Numbered from the stretch's first letter, positions 1-9,770 are shown. The stretch is DNA of 50,000 bases from Symbiodinium natans (GCA_905221605.1 CAJNDS010000004.1:75001-125000); one strand, 5' to 3'. The notes: generated by a model from the letters alone, not told the origin. A program made the numbers and translations.

Positions 1-38
1 CCTAAACCCTCAAAGCCCTGCAGCCAAAACCCTGCCAG

Positions 39-125
39 ATCGACTTCGGCGTGGTTGGTGTCTGGGACGTCCCTGAAGACGCGGCCGCCCCACCGCGCGA
101 GTGCACCTGGGACCCTGCCGATGTA
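39..125 (+). CDS. Candidate exon, unidentified gene
   Basis: Open frame reading IDFGVVGVWDVPED and continuing to about residue 29, after an acceptor-like CCTGCCAG and before GATGTAGGGTTTAGGG, where either GA or GT could be the donor. The island is GC-rich against telomeric flanks. The IDFGV motif faintly recalls GOLD domains of Sec14-type proteins, but this is too weak to name the gene. Confidence 0.45.
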
Positions 126-218
126 GGGTTTAGGGCTTAGGGTTTAGAGTTTAGGGGTTTAGGGGGGTTGAGGGTTGAGGGTTGACCCCAGCGATTTTGA
201 GGGTTTGGGATTGACTTC

Positions 219-318
219 GTAGCTGAATGAGTGCACTTTACACTTTTTGGGATACTGCAATCCCCTATAGAACTGAAAGTGCACATTTTTGGGGGCTTAT
301 GAACTCAGCAACTAAGCT
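219..318 (+). mobile_element. MITE family M4, full copy
   Basis: Begins AGCTGAATGAGTGCAC and ends CTCAGCAACTAAG, about 100 bp. The same ends recur at 19190, 31384 and 43083. AGCTGA is present at both edges, compatible with a short target duplication or with an extended terminal repeat. Confidence 0.7.
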
Positions 319-418
319 GAGGGTTTAGGCTTGAGGGCTTCCTGGCCCCTAAAATTAGAGGGGGCATCTCTACAGGGCTTTTTGTCCCAGCCTGCTTTTC
401 CTAGACCCCAGACCCTAA

Positions 419-498
419 ACCCCAAACCCCAAACCCCAAACCCTAAACCCTAAACCCTAAATCCTAAACCCTAAATCCTAAACCCTAAACCCTACACC
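419..498 (-). repeat. Interstitial telomeric array, C-rich strand up
   Basis: About eleven CCCTAAA-type units, with the first ones being CCCCAAA and some CCTAAAT variants. Degeneration is stronger at the edges than in the centre. Confidence 0.9.
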
Positions 499-637
499 CT
501 AAGTTCTCAATCGCAGACTACCAGAGCACCTCATGGGTTTCCCTACTTACGACCCCCGTCTATGCAACCACCCCTTGGCTCAATTATCCCTAAATGGCCT
601 TCATTATGGGGGGAACCTAGGGGGGGTAGTATCCCGA

Positions 638-688
638 AACCCTAAACCCTAAACCCTAAACCCTAAACCCTAAACCCTAAACCCTAAA
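638..688 (-). repeat. Interstitial telomeric array
   Basis: Seven near-perfect CCCTAAA units. Confidence 0.9.
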
Positions 689-736
689 TTATAGCATAGA
701 GGGGGGCGGTGTATGGGAACCCACGAGCACCCGAAG

Positions 737-824
737 CACCGGACACCTTGAAAATCAGTCTCGAGGTCCATCGGCACCTCCGCCCCGGCGCAGCGCGCGA
801 CCCGAAGCCTGGCATGGATGAAAG
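737..824 (+). CDS. Candidate exon
   Basis: Frame reads PDTLKISLEVHRHLRPGAA followed by RDPKPGMDER and runs directly into GGTTTAGGG, whose GT could be the donor. The left boundary is uncertain; two AGs (CACGAG and CCGAAG) lie within 20 bases. Confidence 0.4.
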
Positions 825-911
825 GGTTTAGGGTTTAGGGTTTAGGGTTTAGGGTTTAGGGTTTAGGGTTTAGGGTTTAGGGTTTAGGCTTAGGGTTTGG
901 GGTTTAGGGTG
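824..911 (+). repeat. Interstitial telomeric array, G-rich strand up
   Basis: About twelve TTTAGGG units with terminal TTAGGG/TTTGGGG variants, directly abutting a candidate exon on its left. Confidence 0.9.
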
Positions 912-972
912 CTTGCAAACTCTCACCCCTAAACCCTAAACCCTGAACCCTAAACTTCGTCAGCTTCCAAAG

Positions 973-1047
973 GAGCGCACTGGCATGGTGGTGGAGGATG
1001 GCAGTGCAGTCGACCTGGTCACGGGCTCCTTGCCTCCGAACTGGATT
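973..1047 (+). CDS. Candidate exon
   Basis: After AAAG|G the frame reads ERTGMVVEDGSAVDLVTGS then LPPNWI. The exon ends exactly where GTTTAGGG starts, so the first GT of the telomeric array would be its donor. An alternative acceptor is TCAG nine bases upstream. Confidence 0.5.
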
Positions 1048-1090
1048 GTTTAGGGTTTAGGGTTTAGGGTTTAGGGTTTAGGGTTTAGGG
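1048..1090 (+). repeat. Interstitial telomeric array, donor-adjacent
   Basis: Six TTTAGGG units immediately after a candidate exon; the initial GTTTAG would serve as 5' splice site. Confidence 0.85.
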
Positions 1091-1564
1091 GGCTTATGGG
1101 TTTGTAGGAAACATGGGTTATGAGTTTATAGGGTTTACAGGGTTTTAGGGTTTTTTGGGGTTTAGGAGTTGAGGGTTGAGGCTTTGGGAGCCTGAACCCT
1201 GAAAGTTTAGGCTTTCGAGTTCCATTGTTCCAAAAGGGTTCAGGGCCCATGAATTCCGGTTTTGAGGCGTTTGGGGGCTAGAGTTTAGGGGGTTGGGTGT
1301 TTCGCGCTGTGAGAGCATGAGGTTTCGCAGACATGGCTTCTCGAGCAAGAGAGCGCAGCTTCGCCACCCCAAAGCCCTAAAAACCCTGAAGCCCTGAAGG
1401 CCTAAGCCCTAAAGCCCTAAACCTTGCAGGCCCTCAAGCCTGAAGAACTTCCCTATACCTCATCCTCAACGGTGATGCTTCGGGTTCGGCTCTTTCATAA
1501 GCCCTTTCCCCCCAAAATGGGTGTAGGGTTAGGGCTGAAATCTCAGAACCCGAAGACCTAACAG

Positions 1565-1650
1565 TCGTCGGGGAAGTCTTTGAGGGCAGGTTCGACTGCA
1601 AGCCCTACACACCCCCAGAAGCCTTCGGCCCCGGGGGTCCAGGGTTCAGG
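1565..1650 (+). CDS. Candidate exon
   Basis: Frame reads VVGEVFEGRFDCKPYTPPEA then FGPGG, after an acceptor-like CTAACAG. A second frame is also open; this one was chosen for its composition. Right boundary not resolved. Confidence 0.4.
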
Positions 1651-1692
1651 GTGGGAGAGGGGGGGGGAGATCGGTGTTGTGGGATTTAGCAG

Positions 1693-1795
1693 ACATAGCA
1701 CTTCTTAGTCAAGGTGACCCAGACGAGGTGGACGACTATCAGGGTTTGCAGGAGGAGGCCGCTCGGCATACGATGCATACTCTTGAAGAGCTTGG
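1693..1795 (+). CDS. Candidate exon
   Basis: Acceptor TTTAGCAG, then frame DIALLSQGDPDEVDDYQGLQ and EEAARHTMHTLEEL. A GTGTAA donor follows, a few bases before an in-frame TAG, as expected if the frame leaves into an intron. The peptide is acidic and helix-prone. Confidence 0.5.
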
Positions 1796-1889
1796 GTGTA
1801 ATTAGGGCTTATGAATACCCTAAACCCTTAAATCTTCAACCTCAAACCTCAACCCTAAACCCTAAACCCTAAACCTGAACACCAGCCAG

Positions 1890-2020
1890 CAACTTCCTGA
1901 TTGATGGGTGTGCAGTTGGCACGTTCGGCTTTGCAAGGCGCTGGGCCCCACAGCTTTCCAAGATCAACGTCTACCAATACCTGCGCACTGGGATTGCATA
2001 TAAACAGCGGGGAACAATGC
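1890..2020 (+). CDS. Candidate exon
   Basis: Acceptor ACCAGCCAG; frame NFLIDGCAVGTFGFARRWAP then QLSKINVYQYLRTGIAYKQR. A GTATGC donor opens straight into an ATGC-type microsatellite (2021-2160). No family was recognised. Confidence 0.5.
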
Positions 2021-2160
2021 GTATGCATGCATGCATGCATGCATGCATACACACATAAGCACGCGCACGTGCACTGACATAAGTGCGCGGACGCGCATGT
2101 GTCTATGCAGGTGCAGACACGTGTGCACATGCGAACACGTGCATGCATGCATGTACTAAC
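2021..2160. repeat. Purine-pyrimidine alternating microsatellite
   Basis: ATGC repeats followed by degenerate GCAC/GTGC/ACGC steps. The alternating pattern is Z-DNA-prone. Cys/His-rich open frames on both strands here are by-products of the repeat. Confidence 0.8.
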
Positions 2161-2280
2161 CCTAAGCCCTAAACCCTCAACCCTAGTAGGTATGTTGGGG
2201 TTGGCGGCTGTGGCTCGGGCGTGTGATGGCTTAGGACTTCGGGCCCCTTTGCCCAGGCTAAGCCCTCAAAAGCCCACAGC

Positions 2281-2318
2281 TTGGGATGTTCCCCCCTTAT
2301 ACTAGCAGTCCTTACTAC
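2281..2318 (+). mobile_element. MITE M1, left end only
   Basis: TTGGGATGTTCCCCCCTTAT and the following TACTAGCAGTCCTTAC match the M1 left arm; the copy stops where AAACCCTAAAC begins. Confidence 0.7.
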
Positions 2319-2343
2319 AAACCCTAAACCCTAAACCAAACAG

Positions 2344-2455
2344 GTGTTGCACGACTTCCAGCGTTGGGGCACTGTGGACCTGGAAAATGTCGGGGCCGTT
2401 ACTGCGCCGAAAGCTGGCATCGTCGTACTGCGATGGAGCAATGAGCTCCCTGGCT
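2344..2455 (+). CDS. Candidate exon
   Basis: Acceptor AAACAG|G; frame VLHDFQRWGTVDLENVGAVT then APKAGIVVLRWSNELPG; donor GTAGGG. VVLRWSNE is reminiscent of the last strands of a GOLD beta-sandwich, which would pair with the exon at 39-125, but I cannot confirm it. Confidence 0.5.
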
Positions 2456-3053
2456 GTAGGGATTGGGGTTTAGGGTTTAGGGTTTAGGTCTTAGGGTTCA
2501 GGGTTTAGGGTTTAGGGTTTCGGGGAAGTGCACAGCGTTTAGGATCTGCGGCTGCAGGGCATTTGCACACCGCGAAGAACCCCAGAGCATTAAACACATT
2601 TGGGGGTCACCGAAACAGGGGGGCACCTTTTGGGGTCCTTATGATAAGGGAATCACTATTTGGGGGTCCCTTTTTTCGGGTCCCCTATTTTCGTATACCC
2701 CCATTTCATTGTGCAGCAGTCTGACTCAGAACCTCTCAAAAAACCCGAAATGCCTGCCGCATCCTGCCCCCATACTCTCAGCTCTCTACAGTTTGCGATA
2801 GATATGCCCGACGTCTTATAGTTCGGACTCATGTAGGATGCCAAAAAAGGTCACTTGAGGGTTTAGGGGCTCCGGACGTAAACAGTTTGGGTTCAAAATG
2901 GGTGTATGAGTGTGGGCGGATGCTCTAGCAAGTGGCAAAGTCCAAAGCCAAGAACAGACTCAAACTGAAGCCCAGCGACCTTCTAAGCCCTGAAACATCA
3001 GGTGAGGTCGGGGTTCGGTTTAAAGTCATGGCCGAACCTGCTCCGAAACCCAG

Positions 3054-3194
3054 GTGCTAAGCCCACTTATCCGTCGCAAAATCCACGAGATCTTTGAGCG
3101 TCTCCCGGGAAGGTTCAACCTCATCCGTGCAAAGCGCGTGCAGTTCGAAGTCTCCTGCGACGACGGGCAGGCGGCCTGTTTTGGGGTGGACGAT
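3054..3194 (+). CDS. Candidate exon
   Basis: Acceptor CCCAG|G; frame VLSPLIRRKIHEIFERLPGR then FNLIRAKRVQFEVSCDDGQA. It closes with GVDD before GTTTAAGG. The donor could be GT at 3195 or GA at 3189, both in phase with the next exon; the gap to it is under 50 bases. Confidence 0.5.
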
Positions 3195-3233
3195 GTTTAA
3201 GGTTTAGGATTGTGGGCCTAGGGGACAGTGCAG

Positions 3234-3287
3234 GAGCCTCAAGAGGACGACAGAGAGAGTGAGAGTGAGGAGCTGGATTTCAATTAG
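3234..3287 (+). CDS. Candidate terminal exon, acidic tail
   Basis: After GTGCAG|G the frame reads EPQEDDRESESEELDFN and stops at TAG 3285-3287, in the same frame as the preceding exon. The tail is acidic, with nine acidic residues of seventeen. Confidence 0.45.
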   Translation, partial: EPQEDDRESESEELDFN

Positions 3288-3579
3288 ATTTCAGGGTTTG
3301 GGCTCAATATAGGGGTCGAATAATTTCTCATAATTTTCCCTCATGATTCCTTGATAAATATACTACCATAACCCCCCAAAACCCATGCTAGTGATTAAGG
3401 ACCCCATGTATTAGGCTTGTTGAAGAATCCGGATGGGTTTAGGGTTTAGGGTTTAGGGTTTATGGGTCTTTGCCAGGCTCCGGCAGAGACGGTGAGCTCC
3501 GGCGGCTATGCATCCTGATGATTTACAGGCCAGGGCTTGTATTTGCCTATAGACCCCAGTTGTTCCTGCATTTACACAC

Positions 3580-3640
3580 ATCATAATAATAATAGTATAA
3601 TAATAATTATTATTATATGTATATATATATATATATGTAT
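3580..3640. repeat. AT-rich microsatellite
   Basis: Runs of ATA/ATT triplets followed by a TATATA dinucleotide tract. Confidence 0.85.
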
Positions 3641-3849
3641 ATCTTATACAGTTACCATCGTTGACCTTACGGTATTGTACATTATCATATATTGTTATGT
3701 GTATTATTACTTATCAGTGTGTATTATTTTATATTAGGGTCTACTTCAGGTTTTGCACCCCAAACAAGACTGCAGTCGGTGAGCCAGGTCACTCCGCAAT
3801 ATGGACAGAACGCAAACCCAAGTCCCAAACACGAGGCTTGGCTCATGAC

Positions 3850-3951
3850 GTGGGACGTTCCCCCCTTATACGAACAGTCCTTAGTAAGGATGATAATAGG
3901 GTGTACTATAATCCCTATGATGGACTGTTAGTATACGGGCGAATATACTAA
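3850..3951 (+). mobile_element. MITE M1 with near-perfect 8-bp target duplication
   Basis: Left arm GTTCCCCCCTTATACGAACA and a right arm GGACTGTTAGTATACGGGC are inverted. Flanks are CTCATGAC (3842-3849) and GTCATGAC (3952-3959), matching 7 of 8. Eight-base duplications are typical of hAT-type transposition. Confidence 0.7.
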
Positions 3952-4974
3952 GTCATGACCCTCATGCCGAACTTCTCATGGACTGTGGCGTGTGGGGCCC
4001 CCTTGGGCCTGGGGGTATCGTGAGATTCCACCCTAAACCCTAAAGCCTAAACCCTAAACCCTAAACCCTAAACCCTAAACCCAAAGATGCTTGGGCATGC
4101 CAACCCTGCCGCCTCTTAAGAATTCGTGACGGGGTTTCGGGTTTATTGTTTGGGGTTTAGGGTTTAGGGTTTATACAGTCTGTACAGCAAAAAGGAATGC
4201 GTAAATCCACTGTCAGCCCCAAAGACTGTGCGCGCACATGCTCAATGTGCTGCTTATAGCCGTGCTGAACCTGCACCCCTCGCACAAAGCATGACAATTA
4301 GCATGGAGTGTTGCGCAGCGGCGTAGCGTCGGCTTCAGGAAGTGGGTGCCAGAGCGCATCGGCTGTCCTCAGTGTTGGGGCTGCCCACCTTGCTGACATC
4401 CATACAACGCATGTAGTAATGGCAAGAAGAGGAGTCGGGGAGTTTGGGTGCCCTTCCAAACTGCACTTAAGCCAACAAGGACACCCTAAACCCTAAACCC
4501 CAAACCCTAAACCCTTTTTTATTCCTAGGGCCTAGACAAAAGCATGTAGTCGTCGTGATCTCCCAGCTTCCAAGGCTGCACGCGCCGTTTTACGAGTGAG
4601 CAGAGGTGTTCGCGCCCGGCTTATGGGTTTAGGGTTTAGGGTTTAGGGTTTAGAGTTTAGGGTTGGGTTCTCGAATTCGCAGTTAGTTCGGTGTTGCTCT
4701 TGAAACAAAGTTCTAAATCAGGCCCCCTGGTATGGGCTGTTCATAGGGGGGGTTCGATGAGCACTCTCTCATAAGAGGACCCTGATGTTGAAACGCCATC
4801 ACCACCCTAGCGCATGCCCCGGGACTTCCCCCACATGCCCAGCACCGTGGCCAGTGCGTGGCAACAGAAGCATTCCAAGAAACCCTGAACCCTTGATCTG
4901 CTGAAGCCCTCAAGCCCCTCTACAGGGTCTAGGGCTGGGAATTTAGGGTAAACCCTAGACCCTAAACCCTGCAG

Positions 4975-5053
4975 CCGACTTTCGGGAGATGCAAGAGTGG
5001 ATGGCTGCCTTTACACGACATCAGCTACGAGATGCCTACCTACCTGGACTACT
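4975..5053 (+). CDS. Candidate exon, helix-rich
   Basis: Acceptor CCCTGCAG at the end of a short CCCTAAA tract, then frame DFREMQEWMAAFTRHQLRDA. The E-x-x-E-W pattern resembles the C-terminal helix of PH domains; this is only a resemblance. Confidence 0.45.
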
Positions 5054-5088
5054 TAGGGTTTAGGGCTAGGGTTTAGGGTTTAGGGCTA

Positions 5089-5213
5089 GTTGGAGGTTCA
5101 TGGGTAGTTCTAAGTGGGGTTATGAGTACGGTAGGTGTACTTTAAACTGGTCACAACCTTGTTTAGGGTACTTATAGCCCTACTTCTAACTACTCATGAA
5201 CCTTCAAGTGCTA
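5089..5213 (+). mobile_element. MITE M2
   Basis: Ends AGTTGGAGGTTCATGGGTAG and CTACTCATGAACCTTCAAGT are inverted copies; the body is about 125 bp and ends next to a triplet-repeat tract. Confidence 0.65.
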
Positions 5214-5460
5214 GTACTGCTACTACAACAGAAGCTGCTACTAGTATTCCTAGTTATATATATATATATGAACGTGGAGAATTCTTAACACCACCATTAC
5301 GGTTTCAACTGCAACGATTTACTACCACTACTAGTACAAATGCAGCTCTAGCTGCCACTGCACTATTGCGACGGCGACGACGACGACGACTACAACTGCT
5401 GCCACTGCTGCTGTTCTTCTATTGCTACGCCTATGACGACAATAACCAAATTAGTAGTCG
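5205..5460. repeat. Degenerate triplet-repeat tract
   Basis: ACT/GCT/CTA triplets with CGACGA and TATATA patches. The 109-codon open frame across it (Thr/Ala/Arg/Leu runs) follows from the three-base periodicity, so it is not called as a gene. Confidence 0.7.
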
Positions 5461-5897
5461 ATGAGCTACTCGTCAAACAGCAAGTTCACGACTACTTCAT
5501 AACGATGAGTGATGAATCGTTGTCAGAACCCTGCGTCCTGAGCCCATAAGACGTCGGAGCCTTGAGGGGTTTCCCTAAACTCTAAACCCTAAACCCTAAA
5601 CCCTTTAGAGGCACGGCTGAGCAAGAAGCGTGACGCCACTGGAGCTGCGCCAAAAAAAAGGGATGCGCACGGGGAGTTGTTGACATGCTTGCGCGGGATA
5701 TAGGCTTCGGGTGGCACTACAGTCCCTAAACCCGAAACCCCAAGCCCTAAACCCTAACTACGGGGGTACTTCTAACCTTCCTTGTCCTTTAAGGGGTTTT
5801 CGGCCTGAATTTCAAGTTGCTTGGGTCTCTGACGCCTGGCTACCTCCCCAGCTCAGCCGTGCCCCTTTGAGAACTACCTGTTGGCTCAGATTCGGGG

Positions 5898-5986
5898 CTT
5901 AGGGTTTAGGGTTTAGGGTTTAGGGTTTAGGGTTTAGGGTTTAGGGTTTAGGGTTTAGGGTTTAGGGTTTAGGGTTTAGGGTACTT
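5898..5986 (+). repeat. Interstitial telomeric array
   Basis: About twelve perfect TTTAGGG units. Confidence 0.95.
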
Positions 5987-6004
5987 CCTCCTCTCCCGAT
6001 CCTC

Positions 6005-6045
6005 ATGGAAGACGCAGAGGGGCCCTGCTCCATCGAGCCCCTCAT
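6005..6045 (+). CDS. Candidate short exon interrupted by M1
   Basis: Frame MEDAEGPCSIEPL follows an ATG and ends where the M1 element starts. Only thirteen codons, so weak. Confidence 0.25.
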
Positions 6046-6274
6046 GTTCCCCCTTATACAAACAGTCCTTAGGAGGGATTACCATACTTGGAGGGTCGGG
6101 GGACTTAGTAAGTGGATACGAAGAAGACTGATAAGAACCCTAAAAGGGACCCTAATTGGAGTTCCCCCACTCATAACTCTTTTAGAGCACTACTTACTAA
6201 GTCCTCCGACCCTCCCTATTACCCTAAAGCCTAAACCCTAAACCCTAAACCCTAAGTGAGTATAAGGGGGAACA
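6046..6274 (+). mobile_element. M1-type element containing a second inverted repeat
   Basis: The outer arms are ATGTTCCCCCTTATAC and GTATAAGGGGGAACAT. Within them, positions 6090-6113 and 6192-6215 form a second inverted repeat (GGAGGGTCGGGGGACTTAGT at its left end) matching 23 of 24. A short CCCTAAA tract sits between the inner right arm and the outer right arm. Confidence 0.7.
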
Positions 6275-6779
6275 TCCAGTGACATAGGCTCGGAGACTAG
6301 CATGAAGGTTCGAAAGGCCGAACCCGGCCGAACCCTAAAGTTAGCAGCCCCTGAGATGTGCTAAACCCTAAACCCTAGACCCTAAACCCTAACCCCAAAC
6401 CCTAAACCGCGTATGGCACTCAGCTGGGATGTTCGAAAATCAGGGTACCTTGCTTAGGGTTTCCTATATATGCAAGATGACCGTATGTTGGGTATATCAG
6501 GGGTGCCCTCCATGTTGGGACATACCCAGTTGCTACCTTGCAGATTTCGATTTAGACGATTATAAGGCACCAGAAAACCACAGTGCCATCGAAACCTGAG
6601 TCAGGAGGTGGACTTCTATTGTACTCCCCTCAATAAAAAATCATCCGATCACCATCAGACTCGATGACGATGATAGATGGGGTAGCCGAAACATCCGTAC
6701 ACCTATGGACCTGCAGGGTAGCGGGGGCTACGAAATTCCTAATCCCTAAAGCCTGAACCCTAAACTTTCCAAGAAGGAA

Positions 6780-6815
6780 GGGCCCCGTGTGAATGTGTGT
6801 GTGTGTGTGTGTAAA
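6780..6815. repeat. GT microsatellite
   Basis: Nine GT units at about 6796-6812. Between 6280 and 6950 I see only short telomeric tracts and this repeat, with no supported exon. Confidence 0.8.
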
Positions 6816-6959
6816 TCTTCGGCACTTTTGTCGAAGGCTTTCGAGTGCAGGGCCGTTTCGGGTTAAGGGTTTACGGTTGCTGAACCTCAAACCCCTAGAC
6901 CCTAAACCCTGGACCCTAGACCCTAAACCCTAAACCCCAAACCCCAAACCCCAAACCGC

Positions 6960-7067
6960 CTCGACATTTTGTTTTCGCGGGCTGGGAGGGGTCTGCCAGA
7001 TCGGGCACCAAGGCCGACGCATGCGACGTCGCCTTTCCGGCAGCCCTTCACGCCGATGCCGCTTAGG
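6960..7067 (+). CDS. Candidate exon, low confidence
   Basis: Frame HFVFAGWEGSARSGTKADAC then DVAFPAALHADAA, closing at TAG just before GGCGGTTTAGGG. The left boundary lies at the edge of a CCCCAAA tract. Confidence 0.3.
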
Positions 7068-7124
7068 CGGTTTAGGGTTTAGGGTTTAGGGTTTAGGGTT
7101 TAGGGTTTAGGGTTTAGGGTTTCC
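7068..7124 (+). repeat. Interstitial telomeric array
   Basis: Eight TTTAGGG units preceded by GCGG. Confidence 0.95.
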
Positions 7125-7193
7125 AGTCTTTGACAATCTCGGGCCTTTAGCGGTCTCTTGGGGTTTGAACAAGCAGGCCAGGGTTCAAAAAGA

Positions 7194-7314
7194 CTTGGTA
7201 GCCCAGAGGTACCCTGTCCCACTTTTTTGGTTCAGGGTTCCATTATACAAAGTAGCCAAGCCCACAAAAGGGTAAATTACCCTCATGTATAATATCTTTA
7301 CCGGGCTACCAAGA
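7194..7314 (+). mobile_element. MITE M3
   Basis: Ends CTTGGTAGCCCAGAGGTAC and TACCGGGCTACCAAG are inverted, with an internal AAAAGGGT motif shared with the copies at 24577 and 47643. Confidence 0.7.
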
Positions 7315-7327
7315 AAAGGGTGTTTGA

Positions 7328-7446
7328 CCCTAAACCCTAAGCCCTAAGCCCTAAGCCCTAAACCCTAAACCCTAAACCCTAAACCCTAAACCCTAAACCC
7401 TAAACCCTAAACCCTAAACCCTAAACCCTAAACCCTAAACCCTATC
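7328..7446 (-). repeat. Interstitial telomeric array
   Basis: About seventeen CCCTAAA units; the first three are CCCTAAG, the remainder nearly perfect. Confidence 0.95.
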
Positions 7447-7844
7447 AGACCCCGAGTCGCACCGAGCGCTTCATGTTAGTGAGGGGAGGGCCGAGGGAGT
7501 TGACATGAAGGCAGGAGCCTTGATTTCCTTTCAGGGGCGCGAGACGGCGAGTTGCTTTAAGTTAAGAACCCCCAAGCAACAAATGTTAACGAATAGACCC
7601 CCCCTTATAGGGAAGAGTCTTCTTGATTTTTTTGGGGGGGCTTCTTCAGCAAACGGTAGGAAAGCGAAAGCTCCTGAACCTCAAACTCTCGACCCTGGGG
7701 GGGCCCCTCCTCAGTGCCACTGCCCCTTTCCCCCGAAGCCCCTCCTTTGAGCCTCGCGCAAAGAAGAATCAGCCAACCTTATACCCTGAAAACCCTAAGC
7801 CCCTGAACCCGAAATCCCAAACCCTAAACGCCAAACCCTGAACC

Positions 7845-7952
7845 CGAAGCCCTAAACCTTAAACCCTAAACCCTAAACCCTAAACCCTAAACCCTAAACC
7901 CTAAACCCTAAACCCTAAACCCTAAACCCTAAACCCTAAACCCTAAACCCTA
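7845..7952 (-). repeat. Interstitial telomeric array
   Basis: About fifteen CCCTAAA units, degenerate on the left, perfect to the right edge. Confidence 0.95.
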
Positions 7953-7963
7953 CCGAGCGCCAG

Positions 7964-8040
7964 AGCCCCGACGCCCTGAACCGGCAGGACGCCAGGACCT
8001 GCGGCGACATCGAGTCGGAGGCTGGAGAGTTGTGTGTTAT
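7964..8040 (+). CDS. Candidate exon between opposed telomeric arrays
   Basis: Acceptor GCGCCAG, frame SPDALNRQDARTCGDIESEA then GELCVIG. It is bounded on the left by a CCCTAAA array and on the right by a TTTAGGG array; GGGTTTAG gives a donor. Confidence 0.45.
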
Positions 8041-8041
8041 T

Positions 8042-8117
8042 GGGTTTAGGGTTTAGGGTTTAGGGTTTAGGGTTTAGGGTTTAGGGTTTAGGGTTTAGGG
8101 TTTAGGGTTTAGGGCTA
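8042..8117 (+). repeat. Interstitial telomeric array
   Basis: About ten TTTAGGG units, leading into the M5/telomere composite at 8111-8335. Confidence 0.95.
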
Positions 8118-8335
8118 CTAGGACCCAGAGTGGGGCCTGATTTCCTTTTTGGGTCTTTAGTGCTTAGAAGTTAGGGTTTAGGGTTACTAGGACCCAGAGT
8201 GGGGTATCCGTTATTTTGGGGTTTAGGGTTTAGGGCTACTAGGACCTAGAGTGGGCCCCTATTCCCTGTTCTTAGGGTTTAGGGGTTAGGGCTGCTAGGA
8301 CCCAGAGTGGTTCCTTGTTCCTTTTTTTTAACCCT
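8111..8335 (+). repeat. Composite tandem of M5 fragments and telomeric units
   Basis: Four copies of the M5 left end (core TAGGACCCAGAGTGG, one copy with TAGGACCTAGAGTGG) start near 8113, 8185, 8238 and 8291, separated by one to three TTTAGGG units and divergent spacers. Confidence 0.75.
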
Positions 8336-8493
8336 TAACCCTTAACCCTAAACCCTAAACCCTAAACCCTAAACTAGGGTTTTGAGGTTGAGTATTGCCG
8401 ATGTGCATGAAAGCCAGCTCCAGAGGAGCGTTGCCCACGAATCTTGAAGACTTGAGGCATGGCCGCCGGCAAAGCTGGTTGGCCTTGAAGCTA

Positions 8494-8548
8494 GGGTTTA
8501 GGGTTTAGGGTTTAGGGTTTAGGGTTTAGGGTTTAGGGTTTAGGGTTT
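8494..8548 (+). repeat. Interstitial telomeric array
   Basis: About eight TTTAGGG units. Confidence 0.9.
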
Positions 8549-8681
8549 AGGTAGGGTTTAGTGACTGTAAAGAGTCTGAGCGTAGTAGTTGACAGTTTGG
8601 CAGACTGTATGTTTGCCCGAACAGAAAGTTTGTCAAAGGCCTTTCCCGGCTGCCCGCTGACCTCAGGAGTCTGGGTTCAAA

Positions 8682-8800
8682 AGGGTTACTAGGACCCGGA
8701 GTATGCCCTTATTTTTTGGGGGGTTTAGGTTCCCTTACAAGCCCCTTTAAGCCAAATGGCAAGAGTCCCCTTTTCATTCCTGGGTTACTCTTGGGGGGGT
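8682..8800 (+). mobile_element. Repeat family M5, long copy
   Basis: Begins TTACTAGGACCCGGAGTATG and continues through the shared blocks GCCCCTTTAAGCC and CCTGGGTTACTCTTGG, which recur in order at 37818 and 47091. Terminal inverted repeats are weak. Confidence 0.65.
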
Positions 8801-9267
8801 CGAATCGCGTTTAATTGCTTGCCGCGTTTTGTGAGTTTTGGCTTTCGGCCCAGCAAGCCCTGTAGGCCCTAAACCGCGAACCCTGTGAGCCCTAAACCCC
8901 TAAACCCTAAACTGGCCCTAAACCCGAACCCTAAACGACCGAAAACCCTAAACCCTAAACCAAGGCTTTTAAAGGCTCCACAGCTCGGTAGGGTGCTCAG
9001 TGCTTCCCGAAACAAAGAGCTTGACATCTGGCCACACCGTACCCGAAAGCCCAAAAGCCGTGATGTCGAAACCTGACTGATTAAGTCTACAGAACCCTCA
9101 ACCCGCATCTACTGCTTTCTTAAGAACCACGCAAAAACTAGAACTATGCTTCCCCATACGGGTATTAAGGGTTATTATTGTTATATGTTTTTTTTTTTGG
9201 GGGCGGGGGGGGGGCGGGGGTTTCTTAAAGCACAGAGTGGCATTATTAGTTGCTCCTCTCCTTGCAG

Positions 9268-9365
9268 GCCGCTGACCCCCGATGCGCCGCCCTTGGAAAC
9301 GCGGAGTCCAATGTACCGCAACCAGCCGCTGCCTACGCCCTTCAGGACTCGGGCTTCAGGGGTGG
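9268..9365 (+). CDS. Candidate exon, frame ambiguous
   Basis: A strong acceptor (CTCTCCTTGCAG|G) is followed by two fully open frames: one reads ADPRCAALGNAESNVPQPAA, the other PLTPDAPPLETRSPMYRNQP. The sequence alone does not decide. GGGTTTAG variants follow. Confidence 0.5.
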
Positions 9366-9665
9366 GGTTTGGGGTTTAGGTTTAGGGTTTAGGGTGTAGT
9401 GGCTTCAGGGTCTGTAGAGCTGAGTTTGGGGCTTTAGGGTTCAGGGTTTAGGGTCGGGGGCTGGCAGTATGATGGGTACTTGGGGCAGCACCCTGGTCCT
9501 GCAGGACCCAGCCCAAATCCTGTCATCGCACGCGCCTTTTGGGCCCACCTTGCGAAACCCAAAACCCTGTAGCAGTGTGTCTAGTCGTCCTCTGAAATCG
9601 CCCCTGCACTTCTTCGGCTTGGCGGGTGGCAAAAGGCCTAATCCCTAAGCCCTAAACCCTACAGT

Positions 9666-9770
9666 TTAGGGCTACTAGGACCCAGAGAAGGCCCTTATTC
9701 CCTTTCTTTGCGGGTTAGGTTCCGCCCAGGAAAGGGCGCCCCTTGTTCTTCCTAGGTTACTCCAAAAAAA
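9666..9770 (+). mobile_element. Repeat family M5 copy
   Basis: CTACTAGGACCCAGAGAAGG start, then GCCCTTATTCCC and a CCTAGGTTACTC right block. Confidence 0.6.

Noticed and set aside
1-1100. A chromosome end at the left edge
   Set aside because: Arrays are short, in mixed orientation and interleaved with exons; the same pattern fills the whole window.
39-2455. GOLD/Sec14-type protein across the first exons
   Set aside because: IDFGV and VVLRWSNE are only faint resemblances, and exon phases could not be chained with confidence.
5135-5464. 109-codon Thr/Arg/Leu-rich protein
   Set aside because: Explained by triplet repeats and an M2 end at its start.
8394-8490. Ankyrin-like exon on the minus strand (NAPLELAFMHIGN)
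   Set aside because: One weak half-repeat; the plus strand is equally open.
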